From Eleusine coracana subsp. coracana (Eukaryota; Streptophyta; Magnoliopsida; Poales; Poaceae): DNA of 64,000 nt. Where the stretch lies: NCBI GenBank assembly GCA_032690845.1, contig CM064430.1, positions 49,573,882 through 49,637,881 of the forward strand, in the 5' to 3' direction. The notes beneath the pieces are model-generated. The model did no database searches. It had not been told where the DNA came from and worked only from the letters and a program-made list of their open reading frames with translations. Of this stretch, positions 1 to 12,329 are shown piece by piece (positions within the stretch are counted from its first letter, which is position 1; each line of letters begins with the position of its first letter). The translations under genes were made by a program, and so were the position numbers.

Positions 1-1530
1 ATATTCAAGAAGCACACCATCTCTTCATAGATGTTGATGTTGCAACGTCGCGCTCCCTAAAGGCTCTGGACTTTGTGGTGAGGCTGAGAATTCAATTCCC
101 TGAAGGTGCCTCAAACCCGGTGGACGACCGGCATGGAGTGAAGGGCAACAAAAGACAACTAGAGGTTTCTGAAGTGGACATGCTAATTATTAGCCACGTC
201 AGTGAAGTATCATATTTTCGCTACTAGTCATACAATAATTTGGTGTATGCTCCTCACAAATTTAGTTGTATGCACAACTGTGATCAGGCTCTTCCCTACT
301 TCATGATGGAGGGTGATCTTTGTTACCCTAATGGTGATATGTATGAAACTGTGAGTCTGTTGAATCGTTGCTTGTTGGTGCATTAGCTTTCGCATGGACA
401 CACCTTTGATATGCAGCCTCTCAAATACTCTATGTAAGTCATCTTTTTGTTGACTTTGCTCTTGTGTCTTAGCCACCAAATCATCAATGTAGTACTCAAA
501 AGAGTGATGAATAAGTTCATCAAACACAATTGTCATGGCTCTTTGATATTTAGTGCTGACATTTTTTTAATCCAAGGGTGTTACCGTGTAATAGTAATTT
601 ACCCTAGGAGTTTGGAAGGCTATGTCTCTGGTGTCATAACCAGTCATGGCGTCAATAACTATTTCGGTCATTGGAGTGGGGAAATCATGTTTTGGGCAAG
701 TGTGATTAAGATCGCTGAAGTCTACACACACACTAGCTCACTCTTTTTCATAACCAGGATATGTTTGCAAGCCACCTAGGATATTGTATTTCTTTAAAGA
801 ATCCTGAATTAATTAACTTATCAACTACTGCAACTATATCATTGTGCAATCCCGATCAACAGCGATGCGGTAATTGTTTTATTGGGTGATACTGTGGATT
901 TATAGCTAGCTTATGTGTAGCAACTCAAGGATCAAACCCATGCATTTCTTTATAGGACCATGCAAAACAATCACGATATTCCATAAAAAATGTTCTATAA
1001 TCCTTATGTTGTAGAGGAGCAGGGGCGGCACCTAAGACCTCCCCATGATGTGTGGTCATTGACATATGCATAGAAGAAATATGATATTGTTCATCTCTAA
1101 GGCCCTGTTGTGCATTACAAGCGGCATTAAAAGAACAATATCGATATGGAACACTATAAAGACATTCCAAACCTTCTTCATTGGTGGGGTCTACAAGAAG
1201 TTCATGTTCCCAACTATTGTCCACATACTTGGCATTACACGAGACTTGCCCCATGGGCTCGTAGAACACATTATCATCACTATCATCATAATTGGATGGT
1301 ACATCTCTATTATATCCTAGGACACACTTGGAAGTTGAAATGTGACACTTGACCTTCCTTTACCATCTTCTCAGATTGGTTCAACCATGCTTCACATATG
1401 CTTGGGGGAGATGGTAGATGTTGATTTCACTGCAGCTGGATCCCGACCGTCTTATGTAAGCAACCCATCTTGGGTTCAACCTTTATTGTGGATAAGACTT
1501 CCTCTTCTTCTGCCTTATCATCTATAAAAT
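1..1530 (-). mobile_element. Decayed Ty3-gypsy retrotransposon, reverse transcriptase part
   Basis: On the minus strand, broken frames show Ty3-gypsy pol landmarks. Around 925-1000 is a motif close to YRDCFAWSYKEMPGLDP, which sits just before the reverse transcriptase in grass gypsy elements. Around 760-850 is a stretch reading KLINSGFFKEIQYPRWLANI, and around 480-500 is YIDDLVAKT, the position of the YVDD catalytic box. The pieces are in the expected order but carry several stops and frameshifts, so this is a dead copy. The window edge cuts off the RNase H and integrase side. The matching gag-like part lies at 5700-7430. Confidence 0.75.
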
Positions 1531-2066
1531 CGATTAAAGATCCTTAAGGTTGAGAACATGGAACTTTATAAAAGCAAGTACATGTGGCGCTATCATAAAG
1601 GTCCGGTACAATCTGGACCTCTAAAGACATATTGGTAGCTATATACAGAGAAGAAAGTCGAATAGTCAGGGCATTTAAAGCAACCTTTCTAATTTCAGCA
1701 ATCATCTTCTTTACTCTTCCTTTTTCTATGGGCTTAGATGAATCATCACCCCTACTTTTATTTTGAGGAAGTAATTAACTCTGAACTGAGCAAGGCGTTG
1801 GTTAGGTCTTCATCAACTATTGCACAAGACTCATTGGTCAGAGAGTTGTTGGTCGTTTACACACCTAATTTATATACTGCAAGTGGATGGTGTATATTGT
1901 AGCTCTTCTCTTAGAGTATTCCAAGTTCTAATATCAAATCCACAAGCATCAGCAAGAGAACATAGTTAGGGTTTACTATTTTGTCTAACAGAATAATTTT
2001 AGCATGAAGTACTAATGCACACATACGAGTTGTAAAGAAGATAAGGGTTGTGTCAGTCAGCACAGA
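1531..2066. other. No gene seen; probably decayed gypsy internal sequence
   Basis: This stretch sits between the reverse-transcriptase remnant and an LTR-like block. It may be the old protease or gag end of the minus-strand gypsy element, but I recognise no motif in it. Confidence 0.3.
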
Positions 2067-5000
2067 TGTGACACCCAGGGTGTCAAGAATACTAGAGTGA
2101 CAAACCTAGACACATCAAGTAACCATCATAGAGCCCATTCAACAAAATTGGACACAATTGAATGCCATTTCAATGAAATTTGATCAAATTTGACCAAGTT
2201 TTGAACTACAAGTCAAATATTGTCAATGCAACTTAGGGCTCCAAAAAACTTTTATGCAGTAGGTTAAGGTGAAATATAATTTTGAGCCAAATACAAGATT
2301 TTTATTCCATGATTAAGTGCCCTAAATAAATGCCTAAAGACTTAAAAACATATCATGTTTGAAAAGTCTCCATTTAAATTCAAATGCAACTTGTTGAAGA
2401 TACCCATTTTCTAAATTACGAGCATATTATGACAAACAAATCCATACTTTTTTTACAAACGAAGATCTGGATTAATACATATGCTAATAAACAGAGACCT
2501 CATTTTTGGAAAAATTAAGAAAAAAAATGGTTAGGGGTCCCACCCGTCAGCCGCTCATCCGGGTCTTCTTCCCGAATTTGCTGTCGTGGCCGGCAGTGCC
2601 GCATGGTTGCCGCCGAGCCCGCTCGCCCCCACCTGATCCAAAAACCATCTCCAAAACCAGTGTACAGCCCTCGGTTTCACCCATCCTGATGTCTTCCACA
2701 CGCTTCCTTCTTCTATCTCACCTTCTTCCCTCTCAGCCGAGCCCAAGCACTGCCGTTACCGCTCCTCCCGTCGAGTTCTACCACCATTATCAAGCTGCCC
2801 TTGCCGTCGCGCCAAGCCACCAAATGGTGCCTCCACGAGGCCCTCCCCCACCCCCTGCAACTATTCCGTCCCCTTCTCCCCCTTCTTTCTGCTGGTGCGT
2901 GCAGACCGCCCGCCATGGCCGCCCGAACGAGCTCCAGCGTCCGGCCTCTCCGCTGCTCCTCGCGATGCAGTCCATCCGTTGCACCTTCTCCCCTTCTTCC
3001 TCCTTGTGAAACCACTCTGCTAATCTCGCATCGAGCTGTCAGGAATCGACACCTTCTTCTCTGCCTCCGACCGCCACCGTTTTGTCATGCCAGGCTGCCC
3101 CGGTGAACCCTGCATGTATTCCACGCGCATGCACAGACTCACACTCTGCACGCACCCTCTCGGCTCACCCCGACCTCAGTCCATGCAGCGCCATCACTGG
3201 AACACCGTCCCTGCCGCCGTTCACCGCCACCGAGGGCCCCCACCACTGCCGACCCAACTTTGGTTAGTTCCCCCAACTGTGACATTACCCGACGCTCGCC
3301 TTGGGCCAGCTCGTCCCTTCCAGCGTGGTGGGCTACCTCGCCGCCGCCTGGTCTGGTCGTCGTGGCCTCGCCGGCGTGCATGGGCCCACGCACGCATGGT
3401 GCACCCAGTTCTGGCTGGGCTCGGCCCAGATCCACTACGCATGTAGCCGAATGGGCCACCGTGCGGCCTAGATCTATTGGCCCAGAGCCATTTGTTCGTT
3501 TCTTCTGTTAAAGAAATTCCATCACTTGTAAAATCCATAGAAAATTAAATATTGGGAGTTTTGGGGCAAAGCAAATTTTCCTGGAATGCCCTGACATTGA
3601 ACTATTTTCATAAAATGCTAGCACTGCATGCATGTTAGTATTATTATCAGAACAAAAATAAATATGGAATACACTAATAAAATCATAAACAAATATATGA
3701 GTCTAGTAAATTCATGTCACTTGGTGAATAATAATATTTTTGACATATTGAACCCCCCTATAAAATCTCAAATCCTAGTTCTCTGTATTTTTGTCAGAAT
3801 TAATTATTTATCATTTTGCCTTGTTTTAGTTATTTAACATTAATGGCTTATTGCATGTAAGTGAAACTTGGCAAATAATTCACTCCTGGCATGTCTTATT
3901 TATAGTAAATCACCCATGTGTAATTGACTTCTAGAACCATACTAAATTTATTTAGTTACCTTATCAGATCAATAATTCCTAATTTATTCTATTTTATATT
4001 GTATATACTTTCTTGCTTAACAACATACCCAATACACTGGTAATATTATTTTGGATTAGTTCCCACTCTCATGTACCAAGCATGGGTACATCGGGCTCAA
4101 TTACTAGAGTCCATGAAGGAAATAGACTAAACGCGCTCATCCTATATCTCTAATTTATACATTATATTCACTGGACTAATCAACCCGTACTCATCATACA
4201 TGTCAGTCTTAATTAAATAGACTGCTATGAACCTTCTCTCATATTAATCATCATTTGCATTATATAGATCATGAAGTGAATCATGTGGAGGCCGGTGCAG
4301 AACAAGAGCCAGAAGGGCAAGGAGGGGATCCCGCTGACCAGGAACAGGCTCAAGGTAAGCCCCGGTGCATCCCACCAGTTTTTACCATTTTTTTTATCAT
4401 TTGTTAGTGTAATGTAGGCTTGTCTGTATATTAAATTTATAGGAATTGATTGAAATCCAAGTATTGTAGTAGGTTCTCTTTACCCAAAGATAGTCTCAGG
4501 CCGGTAGTCGCTCTGCTTAATTGAGGACGACCATTCAATGAGTGGTATGGAGACCACTCGTGGACCAGGAAATATTATCACTTAGGAATGACAATGGTAA
4601 AGGAAGGTTTGGATGGGATCATAAATGGAGACCAGACGGGCAACTAGGCGAAAAGGGAAGGACAACTTGTCTTCAAGGAGGTAGCCCCATCCGAGTCGCT
4701 TAAGGCCCACATTGTATCCGACCCATGGAATAAAGTTTGAATATACTATTTGCATATTGGAGTTATAGGCCCAGTAAACTGACATTGCTACGACTACTGC
4801 CAGTCGGAAGATAGCCTTCTCCCATGCTACCTTATTGTCATGATTGTCATGACTATAGTCTAAATGTTATAGTGCTAGTTGTACTTTAGTCTAGCTGTTA
4901 TGCTTCAATATGAGTTTGATATTCAATTAGGATTGTAATTGCTTAGATCATAACTTGCCAATCCGTAGGATTAGAGTTTACGGATTAGAGTTATGTATGC

Positions 5001-5384
5001 TTTAGTATTTGTTAATCCAATTGGTGATTCTAGTGTTTGATCAATGCTAGAATTTTACTTAAATGTGTAAGTATATTGCTTAGATAGCTAGGAAGTATTG
5101 ATTACCTTATAATCCATGATTTATAGAGGTAGTCAATAGGTGGTGACAGTCCTATCTATCCATTGTACTCCTATACGTTTGGTTTCGACGTGCGTCCAAG
5201 ACAGAGTTGCCTTGTGTATGCTAGGCATGAAACCGTACATGAAGTGTTGAATGCATTAAACTATGACTAGTATAAATTTTCTTGTAATTGTTTGACTATG
5301 TGACTATATAGGTAGACTAATAGTAGAGAAACAGCTTTGCTCCCCTAACTAAAACTCCCTACAGACTTAGGCTCATTTATTTAT
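2067..5384 (+). repeat. Long LTR-like block, probably a nested solo LTR
   Basis: The block begins with TGTGACACCC, a common start for long LTRs of grass Ty3-gypsy elements. It contains a GC-rich core (about 2530-3500) with many stop-free but unrelated frames and no recognisable protein, then AT-rich sequence. A segment near 4790-4860 resembles sequence I associate with long rice gypsy LTRs. The reading frames in the GC-rich core are overlapping on both strands and look like composition artefacts. I could not find a convincing 3' end or target duplication, so the right boundary is approximate. Confidence 0.35.
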
Positions 5385-5699
5385 CTTTAGGAATGAAGCT
5401 CTATGTGTCACACTACCCTTATCCATTATTATACTTACCCCTATATAAACTCTAAATACTCAGACTAATCTTTATGACTATGTTACTATTAACAATCATA
5501 TATTTATGCTATAGCCTTTCTTTGGTGGAACTATAAATGATAAGCTATTGGAGCAATCCAATAGTAAAATGCTACAATGATATTATATCTGGCGCTAGAT
5601 ATAATTTCAATAGTGTCAGTGAATTTTACTCTATTGACACTGAGGTGCATCTTTATAATTATGTCTAGCACCTTTACCAGGGATGATTATATCGATGTA

Positions 5700-6434
5700 A
5701 CTTAGCAAATGTCAACAAGCATTTCTGGCACCGTTGCCATAGATAGTAATATTTCTGCTGTGACATTAAGAAATATCAACATTAGGGAATGGTGCTTTGA
5801 CATGCCATGATTATCATACAACTTTTGAACTTCATCCTCCACTAGAGAAGGACCTTGGTCGGCCATCATCTGCTTCATCTTTCGAGTGACAATGTCCTCA
5901 GTGATATCATGATAGTCTCTCAATGTCCCAAGTTGGGTCCCATCGTGTTTGATATTATTGGTTTGATGAATAGATTATTTGGCATTCTGGCTGTTGTGTG
6001 TATTGGCTCAGCACCTTGAAAATGTGGATGGTCCCTAGATGTCACCATCTCTAATTCTGTGAATTGTGGGTCAACAGAATGGGGTGTACTCGGAGGTGTC
6101 CCTTGTGATTGATTCATGGTAAAATTTCTCATCATTAGCATGACTTGCTTCATTTGATACTTCCACTCATCAATCTCTTTATCATGAATTCTTTCATGCT
6201 CCATGGCACTCATTGTGAATGTTTCAAACACATGTTGTCCAATGAATGAAGTCAAAGGAATGTTACTAGGATCCACTACTCCTTTGTCAGATTATGGGTG
6301 TTATCACGAATTGCATTTTCATTAGTCATATTGACTGGGCCAAGATTCACGTCCAATGTATACTCATCTTCATTAGACAGAATCAAGGGAGTGTGAACGA
6401 GTTTCAAGAGAATTGGACTCCTCGGCTCTCGAGG
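5700..6434 (-). mobile_element. Decayed Ty3-gypsy gag fragment
   Basis: Minus-strand open segments (6276-6467, 5920-6276, 5702-5923) form one broken gag-like region. They read as charged, Met-rich and Gln-rich sequence with a KMKQMMADQG-like motif seen in rice gypsy gag proteins. It lies upstream (in element orientation) of the reverse-transcriptase remnant at 1-1530, so both are likely parts of one element split by later insertions. The gag side continues at 7241-7430, beyond a miniature LTR element that landed in it. Confidence 0.5.
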
Positions 6435-6693
6435 TATAACATCCCAGCCCATTGAGATTAGGCCCATAGTGGCCTATGCGCACTTGTGTGCATGAGGAGG
6501 TGGTAATTTAGTACCACCTTGCTAGTCTAGTGTGAGGAGGACCAACATATAAGTCTAAATTGTCCACCACCACCAACCTTGGGTTAGCCCTTTTACGCGA
6601 ATGAGGATAAAAGCGTAACTAGGTTGGTGGGTGTGTGGGATCCACTCTAAAAACGATTTGGACTCAACTGGGTGTGGACCCTAGGGTGTTATA
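6435..6693 (+). repeat. 5' LTR of the TRIM-like element
   Basis: It aligns over its full length with 6981-7240 with scattered, mostly C/T or G/A differences. Confidence 0.85.
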
Positions 6694-6694
6694 A

Positions 6695-6708
6695 GTGATA
6701 TCAGAGCC
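6695..6708 (+). promoter_or_regulatory. Primer binding site (tRNA-Met type)
   Basis: GTGATATCAGAGCC, one or two bases after the left LTR, resembles the TGGTATCAGAGC site used with initiator tRNA-Met. Confidence 0.7.
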
Positions 6709-6833
6709 GATTCTCGCGGGCGCATTACGCGTGTTGGCCAGGAGGTCCAGACATATGATGCATGACGCGTGTAGGCCTATGTGTGGGGCACGGCCTGACA
6801 TATGAGCTGGCACTAGACACGAGCATGCCTAAG

Positions 6834-6944
6834 AGGGGAAAGTTCCTGGTAGCTTGTCCAGTGTGGGTATGTTGTCTCGGAACAAGTGCCTAAGAGGGGA
6901 ACGTTCCTGGTAGCCTGTCCAGTGTGGGTATGTTGTCTCTGCGT
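6834..6944 (+). repeat. Tandem repeat inside the TRIM-like element
   Basis: A unit of about 55-60 bp containing GTTCCTGGTAGC and TGTCCAGTGTGGGTATG occurs twice in a row with few differences. Confidence 0.75.
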
Positions 6945-6980
6945 TCCAATGAGGATATCGTTCCTTTGAGAGGGGGTGTC

Positions 6981-7240
6981 TGTAACATTCTAGCCTATTG
7001 AGATTAGGCCAATAGTGGCTTATGAGTACTTGTGTGCATGAGGAGATGGGAATTTAGTACCACCTTGCTAGTCTAGTAGGAGGAGGACCAACATATAAGC
7101 CTAGGTTATCCACCACCACCAACCTTAGGTTAGCCCTTTTACGTGAAGCGATGATGAAAGCGTAAATAGGTTGGTTGGTATATGGGGTCCACTTAAAACG
7201 TGAGTCTGACCTAGCCGGGTGTGGACCCTAGGGCGTTACA
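6981..7240 (+). repeat. 3' LTR of the TRIM-like element
   Basis: It starts TG and ends CA, and is preceded by a purine tract at 6967-6976. Confidence 0.85.
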
Positions 7241-7430
7241 TGAGGCCTCGCTATTGGAGCTTTGTGTATCATCACTAGAACTTATTGAACTTCTAATTAG
7301 ACGCCGACGGACACGTGGTGATTCATGTTATGTGATGTGGAATTCAGCTCACTGTTAATAATTGTTAGCGTGGTTTCAACACTTCGGGAGAAAACCAGAG
7401 AGCCTCTCTCACGAGGTACAACTGCGTTCT
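7241..7430 (-). mobile_element. Continuation of the gypsy gag fragment
   Basis: On the minus strand a Ser-rich segment is open up to the TRIM insertion point and continues on its other side (6434 downward). This supports the TRIM having inserted into gag sequence. Confidence 0.4.
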
Positions 7431-8003
7431 CAGGGCCAGATTTGGAGGGGGGGGGGGGGGGCATCTAGAGCGGCGGCCCTGGGCTCCTGAATCCTAGGGG
7501 GGGGGGGGGCTTCCTGTAGTGTGTATTTATACTGGTTGTAGCATGATAGGCTGCACTCATTGCTCCGTATGTCATAAAGATGAGTTGGTAAATTCATTGA
7601 ATGTGTGGCATGAGTTTTTAAAGTTCAAACAGTCCTTTAAAACAAGAAAAACAAATGAAACCTACATACTCATGCAAGTTGTAGCTGCTAATTGACTTTT
7701 TCTTGTAGATTTTCGAAGTTCCAACTATCTATTGCTGTAACGCTGCCGCTTTGATTTGCATTGATTCGTGTTGTGGATCTCTGCTACTTGTGCAATGGAA
7801 GATTGATTAACTAATTTAGATTCAATTTTTTCTAAGTACTTTTAAGGTTATGTGTAAAAGATTTTATATGATATTTTTAATACACACTTAGTTTAATAAA
7901 AGTACATGTATGTATAGTAAATATAAAATTATATATATATATATACAGAGGGCCCTGATTTTTAGGTTGGACCCAGACCCAAAAAATCTCAGCTCTGGCC
8001 CTG
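7431..8003. mobile_element. Non-autonomous hAT-like DNA transposon
   Basis: The 573-bp segment starts CAGGGCCAGA and ends with the perfect reverse complement TCTGGCCCTG. CAGGG-type ends are usual for hAT elements. The flanking 8 bases (7423-7430 and 8004-8011) match only partly, so the target duplication has decayed or my boundary is off by a base. There are two long G runs near the left end (about 7447-7462 and 7498-7510) and no transposase frame. Confidence 0.6.
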
Positions 8004-8959
8004 GCGGTGCTGTTGGAACATACGGAGACGTTTGGATTAAAACCAACTAGAGAGGTGACCCGTGTAATTTGCGTGGTTAGATCCAATTATTATTTAAGTA
8101 TGCATATATCAACACACCAATTATTTTTTCATGTTGACTTAAATGGTTCTATAGAATTTTCTAGGTTACTACTAATCAATGAGCGGACTCTTATTCCTCA
8201 TTAAGAATCCATTTAAAAGATGAACTATTCTTTGACCAATTATCAAATTAAACTATGGCCATTTTATTAGGAAAACTTAAATAGCCAGGAAACCTTTTTT
8301 CGTTTTAAGTTAGGTGGTTTCTTTCCACTTATCAAATGCAACACAACCCTTTTTTATGTTCCCCCATATATGTAGCTTTTTAATATTTTTGAATCAGTTA
8401 AGCAATTAATACTTCACTAATACTTACCGTGTTGTACATTAGAGATGAAGGAATCTACATATATAACTTCATGTGCGTGAATCTGATGATCGGTTTATCA
8501 AACATATTGCTATCTATCATCTCCGTCTAATCAATCATTATCTTTTTACTCGTGCTTTATTGCTTGAGATTTACTTGTGACCGTGGCCACCCACACTTTT
8601 CTGCGCTCTCCACAATATACCAATATACCAAATCTGTTATTTCCATGAAGTATCGATTCAGATCCAGTTTAGTTAGGCCCACCTCTGCTCTAAGTCACTA
8701 TGTGTGAAGAAGACTTATCTACAACCGAGTTAGTAATCAAAAGATTCAACTGGTAACTTTTCTCATACATACTTCTCGCTCCTCAAAGTCTTCGTGCCAA
8801 CAGAACTTGAAATTGCAGGTTGTAATTCTTCCAAATCAATTAAATATTTAGAGCCATATACTTTATTGTTGTTATCGTGTGGCCAAAAACTGTTGTTGTC
8901 CAGCTCCGACGTGCAGTCCTGTCCTTCATTTAATTTGGTCTGTTCCATGCGGTTGTTTC
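8004..8959. other. No gene seen
   Basis: AT-rich intergenic sequence. The short frames at 8007-8204 and 8763-9123 have no recognisable domain. Confidence 0.5.
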
Positions 8960-8962
8960 TAA

Positions 8963-9277
8963 GAGCAACTCCAACCCTTCCCCTTTTCTATCAGCTAAAC
9001 ACAAAAATCTATCATATAGAGAATAAGGATGGAAAAAACTTCTTTATCAGTTTCCCTTTCCCATCCCCTTGGTTAGGTGATCATCTAAATCTATTCCCCC
9101 ATTTCCTTTATGGAGGGGATTAACTTTCCTCACCTAAATGGTGGATCCTACTCTTTTAGGTGATGGAATAGGTGAACTGCTACAATACTATCACCTATAA
9201 TTCAGAAATTGAGTTGAAGGGATCCCCTTTAACCTCTTTTAGGTGATAGGATTATAGGGGAAGGGTTGGAGTTGCTC
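8963..9277. mobile_element. Tourist-like MITE
   Basis: A 315-bp element has perfect inverted ends of about 22 bp, starting GAGCAACTCCAACCC. It is flanked by TAA on both sides (8960-8962 and 9278-9280), the 3-bp target of PIF/Harbinger-type elements. Confidence 0.85.
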
Positions 9278-9499
9278 TAAATATTCTATCTGTTCTAATT
9301 TACTTGTTATTTTATATATGTTTTTTTTTATCCGGTTCATGTTTATAGCATCTTTCATGAATCTAGACAATTGGTTCTCAAGATTTATATAAAATGTTTT
9401 TTGAATCTGATATATAGCAAGGATGATAAGTAATTTAGAACATAGGAAGCAGCATGCTTCGCATGGTGGCACAAATTATTCCATCAATATCTTTCTCTC

Positions 9500-10125
9500 T
9501 ATCTATTGTTGTCTCGTCTGAAGTTGAGTCCCACACTCCGTACATCGACCTACCCTACTCTCATCGGATAGCGCTAACGCGATATCAATAGGACGACTGG
9601 AGCTAGTTTTTTTTTATACCATGCATGGAAAAAAATTGGTCATGTGATAATCTCGTGTAGGCTTGTAGTGCGCATGACCAACGACTGGTTCGGCTGCTAG
9701 CAACTGTGGCATGGAAGGACACATTTGCATGGTTGTTGACGGGACGCATCTCGTGCACGATGACACATGCATTATTTCTTGGTTCTAATCTTGAATATCT
9801 CATAACATGTTACAGTTCGTCTTCGTCTGATGTTGAGTCCTGCACTCCACATATAGCGCTGACTTGATGTCAATAGGACGACCAGTGCTACCTTTTTTTT
9901 GGACACCATAGAAAAGAGAAAAGACTCGAAGATCATGTGATAATCTTGTGTGGGTATGTAGTGGGCATCTTGTGTAAGTGTATAGTGCACATGCCCGATG
10001 ACTGGCTTGGCCAGCAGCAGCAACTGCCACTTGGAAGGACACATTTGCATGGTCGTTAACGGGGCGTCTCTCGTGCACGATGACGCATGCATTATTTCTT
10101 AGTCCTGATCTGTCATATCTCACGA
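9500..10125. repeat. Diverged tandem duplication, two units of about 310 bp
   Basis: Unit 1 (about 9505-9812) and unit 2 (about 9815-10123) share the same order of blocks: GTTGAGTCC, AATAGGACGAC, ATCATGTGATAATCTTGTGT-like, GGAAGGACACATTTGCATGG and CACGATGAC. The minus-strand frames in both units give similar peptides, which follows from the duplication. I do not regard them as genes. Confidence 0.75.
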
Positions 10126-10126
10126 A

Positions 10127-10183
10127 TACAAGTGCCCCAGTAGCACCTCAGGTTCTGGGTTTGACTCCCCGTGGAAGCATAAC
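10127..10183 (+). repeat. SINE head fragment
   Basis: A truncated copy of the tRNA-like head found at 10386, including the box-B-like GGTTTGACTCC. Confidence 0.55.
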
Positions 10184-10385
10184 ATGAGAAATAATAACCA
10201 AAAAAGCTGTTTGAAATTGTGCTTCAGTATCCATGATGCAAGCCATTTAAAAAGAGGCTACTATTTTTCCTTCTTAGCATTTAGCATGTGAGCAAGGGAT
10301 AGTATGAGAGGCCAAAAGCTAAGTGCTAGCAAGAAGGTTTTTTCATTTTGCGAGGAAAGCTTGATAACATACAAGGAGAACTCAG

Positions 10386-10675
10386 TAAAAGAACCTGTAG
10401 CCTAGTGGTTACAAGTGCACCAGTAGTACCTCAGGTTCTGGTTCGACTCTCCGTGGGAGCGAATTTACTAGGATTTAACGGTATTGTACTTTCAGTGGTA
10501 GGCGACGCTCCCGTCGATAGCGAGATGCTAATGGTGACTTCGTCAATCTCGAGGATTTGCCAGCTCAGTCTTCGAGGATGCTCATAGGGGTAGGGTTTGC
10601 GTACGTGTGTTCATATGGGTGAGTGTGCGTGCGTTGTGAGTGTCTGAGTTGTACTGTGTAATCTCAAAAGAAAAA
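10386..10675 (+). mobile_element. tRNA-derived SINE
   Basis: The 290-bp element has pol III promoter boxes in its head (TAGCCTAGTGGTTACAAG and GGTTCGACTC) and an A-rich end (CTCAAAAGAAAA). It is flanked by the direct repeat AGAACTCAG (10377-10385 and 10676-10684). The body ends like the copy at 21823-22008, so both belong to one family. It encodes no protein and would have moved with LINE enzymes. Confidence 0.8.
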
Positions 10676-10684
10676 AGAACTCAG

Positions 10685-11416
10685 CGGAAGGAATAGAGAT
10701 TTAATCGGAGCAGCCGCTGCTAGCTTCACACAGACAAACACGAACGTATTCTGCTCATGAACAAGTCAAGCGCTCTTGCGAATTGAAGAGAACACAATTG
10801 TTGATCATGGAGATCGGGGAACTAAATTCTCTACAAATAATGGAAGGGTTGGTGCGGAGGGGATATGCGCGCTCACCGTGTGGCGTTGTCGACAAAGTCC
10901 AGGTTCGGGTGGCGCTAGATAGGGCTGATGGCTGTGCTGCACTCCTGGCACTAGAACACGGCGAAACAACTGGTGGCAAAGGCAGCGTTCTAATGTTTCT
11001 GCACAAGATCTGAATACAAATTTCAGTTACAAGAGGAAATTTATGATGGAGATTCACGAACGTATGGAGGCCCTGAGTTAAGCTCACCAGATTAGTATAA
11101 ACGATGACGATCCTCATCATGGCGACCACGATGGCTTCAGCTGTACACGCGATGACGCAGAGCATGGCAACGACGACGATCCAGGTCACCAGCACATGGG
11201 TTTGATCCGAGTTTCAATAAAATGCTGAAGACCATGGAAAAGGACAATCGAACAAGGCGAAGAATAAGATAAAGCTCATTGGCTAGAGGGTAAACGACTT
11301 TGAACTAGATCACTGCATCGGATGTCAGCTCCACGGCTTCGTCCCTTCTCCTTGTGGTTCTCGGTGGCTAATAGGCACGGGAAGGCTGGAATAACTTCGT
11401 CTTCAAGTTAGACATG
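10685..11416. other. No recognised gene; hydrophobic minus-strand segment
   Basis: The minus-strand frame 10755-11195 has a hydrophobic run (VTWIVVVAMLCVIACTAEA) that could be a membrane segment, but the rest matches no family I recognise. It may be a decayed gene piece. Confidence 0.2.
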
Positions 11417-11418
11417 TA

Positions 11419-11652
11419 CTCTCTCCGGATTTAAATTATTAACGCAGTTGATTTTTTTAGTATGTTTGATCATTGATCTTATTCAAAAAATTTAAATATT
11501 TATCAGATATTTTATTACAATTTGTTTTATCCCTAAAGAAAGTTAAAATCTATCATATAATTTTGTATATTTGAATAAATATTTTGAATAAGACGAATGA
11601 TCAAATATAGCTAAAAAAGTCAACTGCGTCAACAATTAAAATCCGAAGGGAG
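11419..11652. mobile_element. Stowaway-like MITE
   Basis: A 234-bp element has long imperfect inverted ends beginning CTCTCTCCGG and ending CCGAAGGGAG, with TA on each side (11417-11418 and 11653-11654). Confidence 0.85.
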
Positions 11653-11654
11653 TA

Positions 11655-12329
11655 CATAGAATTTGCCAGATCTCACCAAAGCCTCTGACGGTCAGTCATG
11701 AACACAACATCTAGGCAGGGGGCATGGGCATCCGGGCCGAACCTTGAGATCGAGCACGACAGCTTCTCTTTCGTGTGTTGTGTTGACAACGAAATATGAG
11801 AATGCTAGCATCTGATCGGTAGCGTCGGTGGTGTGTTAGACAACGCCTGATCGCTTTGTCTCGACGTCATCTAGTCACAACGTGTCGGTGCCGGCGAGAG
11901 ACTCAAAACAATAGGGACGACTGGAGCTGCGGCTTTGTTGCTAAGTTAGGGTAATGAAATGGTGTAAGAGACTCGGTAGAGTACGGTCACACCCTACACG
12001 ATGCCACACAATATAAACGTGATGGAGGGAGCAGGGCAAGCGATCAAACAGATCAATACACGGAAGACTCCACCAAATTCACGATATGGGGCATGGGGCA
12101 GAAAAATTTGGTGGAGAGAGGACCGTACTGAAATTAATAGTAGTATAGAGATTAAAGAAAGAAAATATATATTCTGAATTTTGCTATTTATACATATTAC
12201 GTATGGACTCTTTTTTTATTATAGACCATTGGATCTTCATAAAATCTAAAGGTCTGTACTTTGACTTTTTTTAGATAACCTGACGCTGGTTAATTACTTA
12301 AAGTCTGACTCGGGCGGCCGATCCTCAAT
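11655..12329. other. No gene seen
   Basis: Intergenic sequence without a recognisable gene, repeat or RNA. Confidence 0.5.

Larger units (their letters stand above)
6435..7240 (+). mobile_element. Miniature LTR retrotransposon (TRIM-like), complete
   Basis: Two direct repeats of 259 and 260 bp (6435-6693 and 6981-7240) flank a 287-bp interior. The right copy starts TGTAACATTC and ends GCGTTACA. The left copy starts TATAACATCC, so its TG has decayed. A primer binding site resembling the initiator-tRNA-Met site (TGATATCAGAGCC) follows the left LTR, and a purine tract (TGAGAGGGGG) precedes the right LTR. The flanks CGAGG and TGAGG form a 5-bp target duplication with one C-to-T change. The interior encodes no protein, so the element depended on enzymes of another element. 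It is inserted in the gypsy gag remnant. Confidence 0.85.

Noticed and set aside
3..227. Open plus-strand frame at the left edge (FIDVDVATSRSLKALDF)
   Set aside because: It is short, has no start in the window, matches no family I know, and lies next to a minus-strand gypsy remnant.
2506..3538. Cluster of overlapping frames in a GC-rich block
   Set aside because: Frames overlap on both strands, are Pro-, Arg- and Ser-rich and show no family signature; it is more likely the core of a long LTR.
10386..10460. Possible tRNA gene
   Set aside because: It has A and B boxes but is the head of a SINE with target copies and an A-rich tail.
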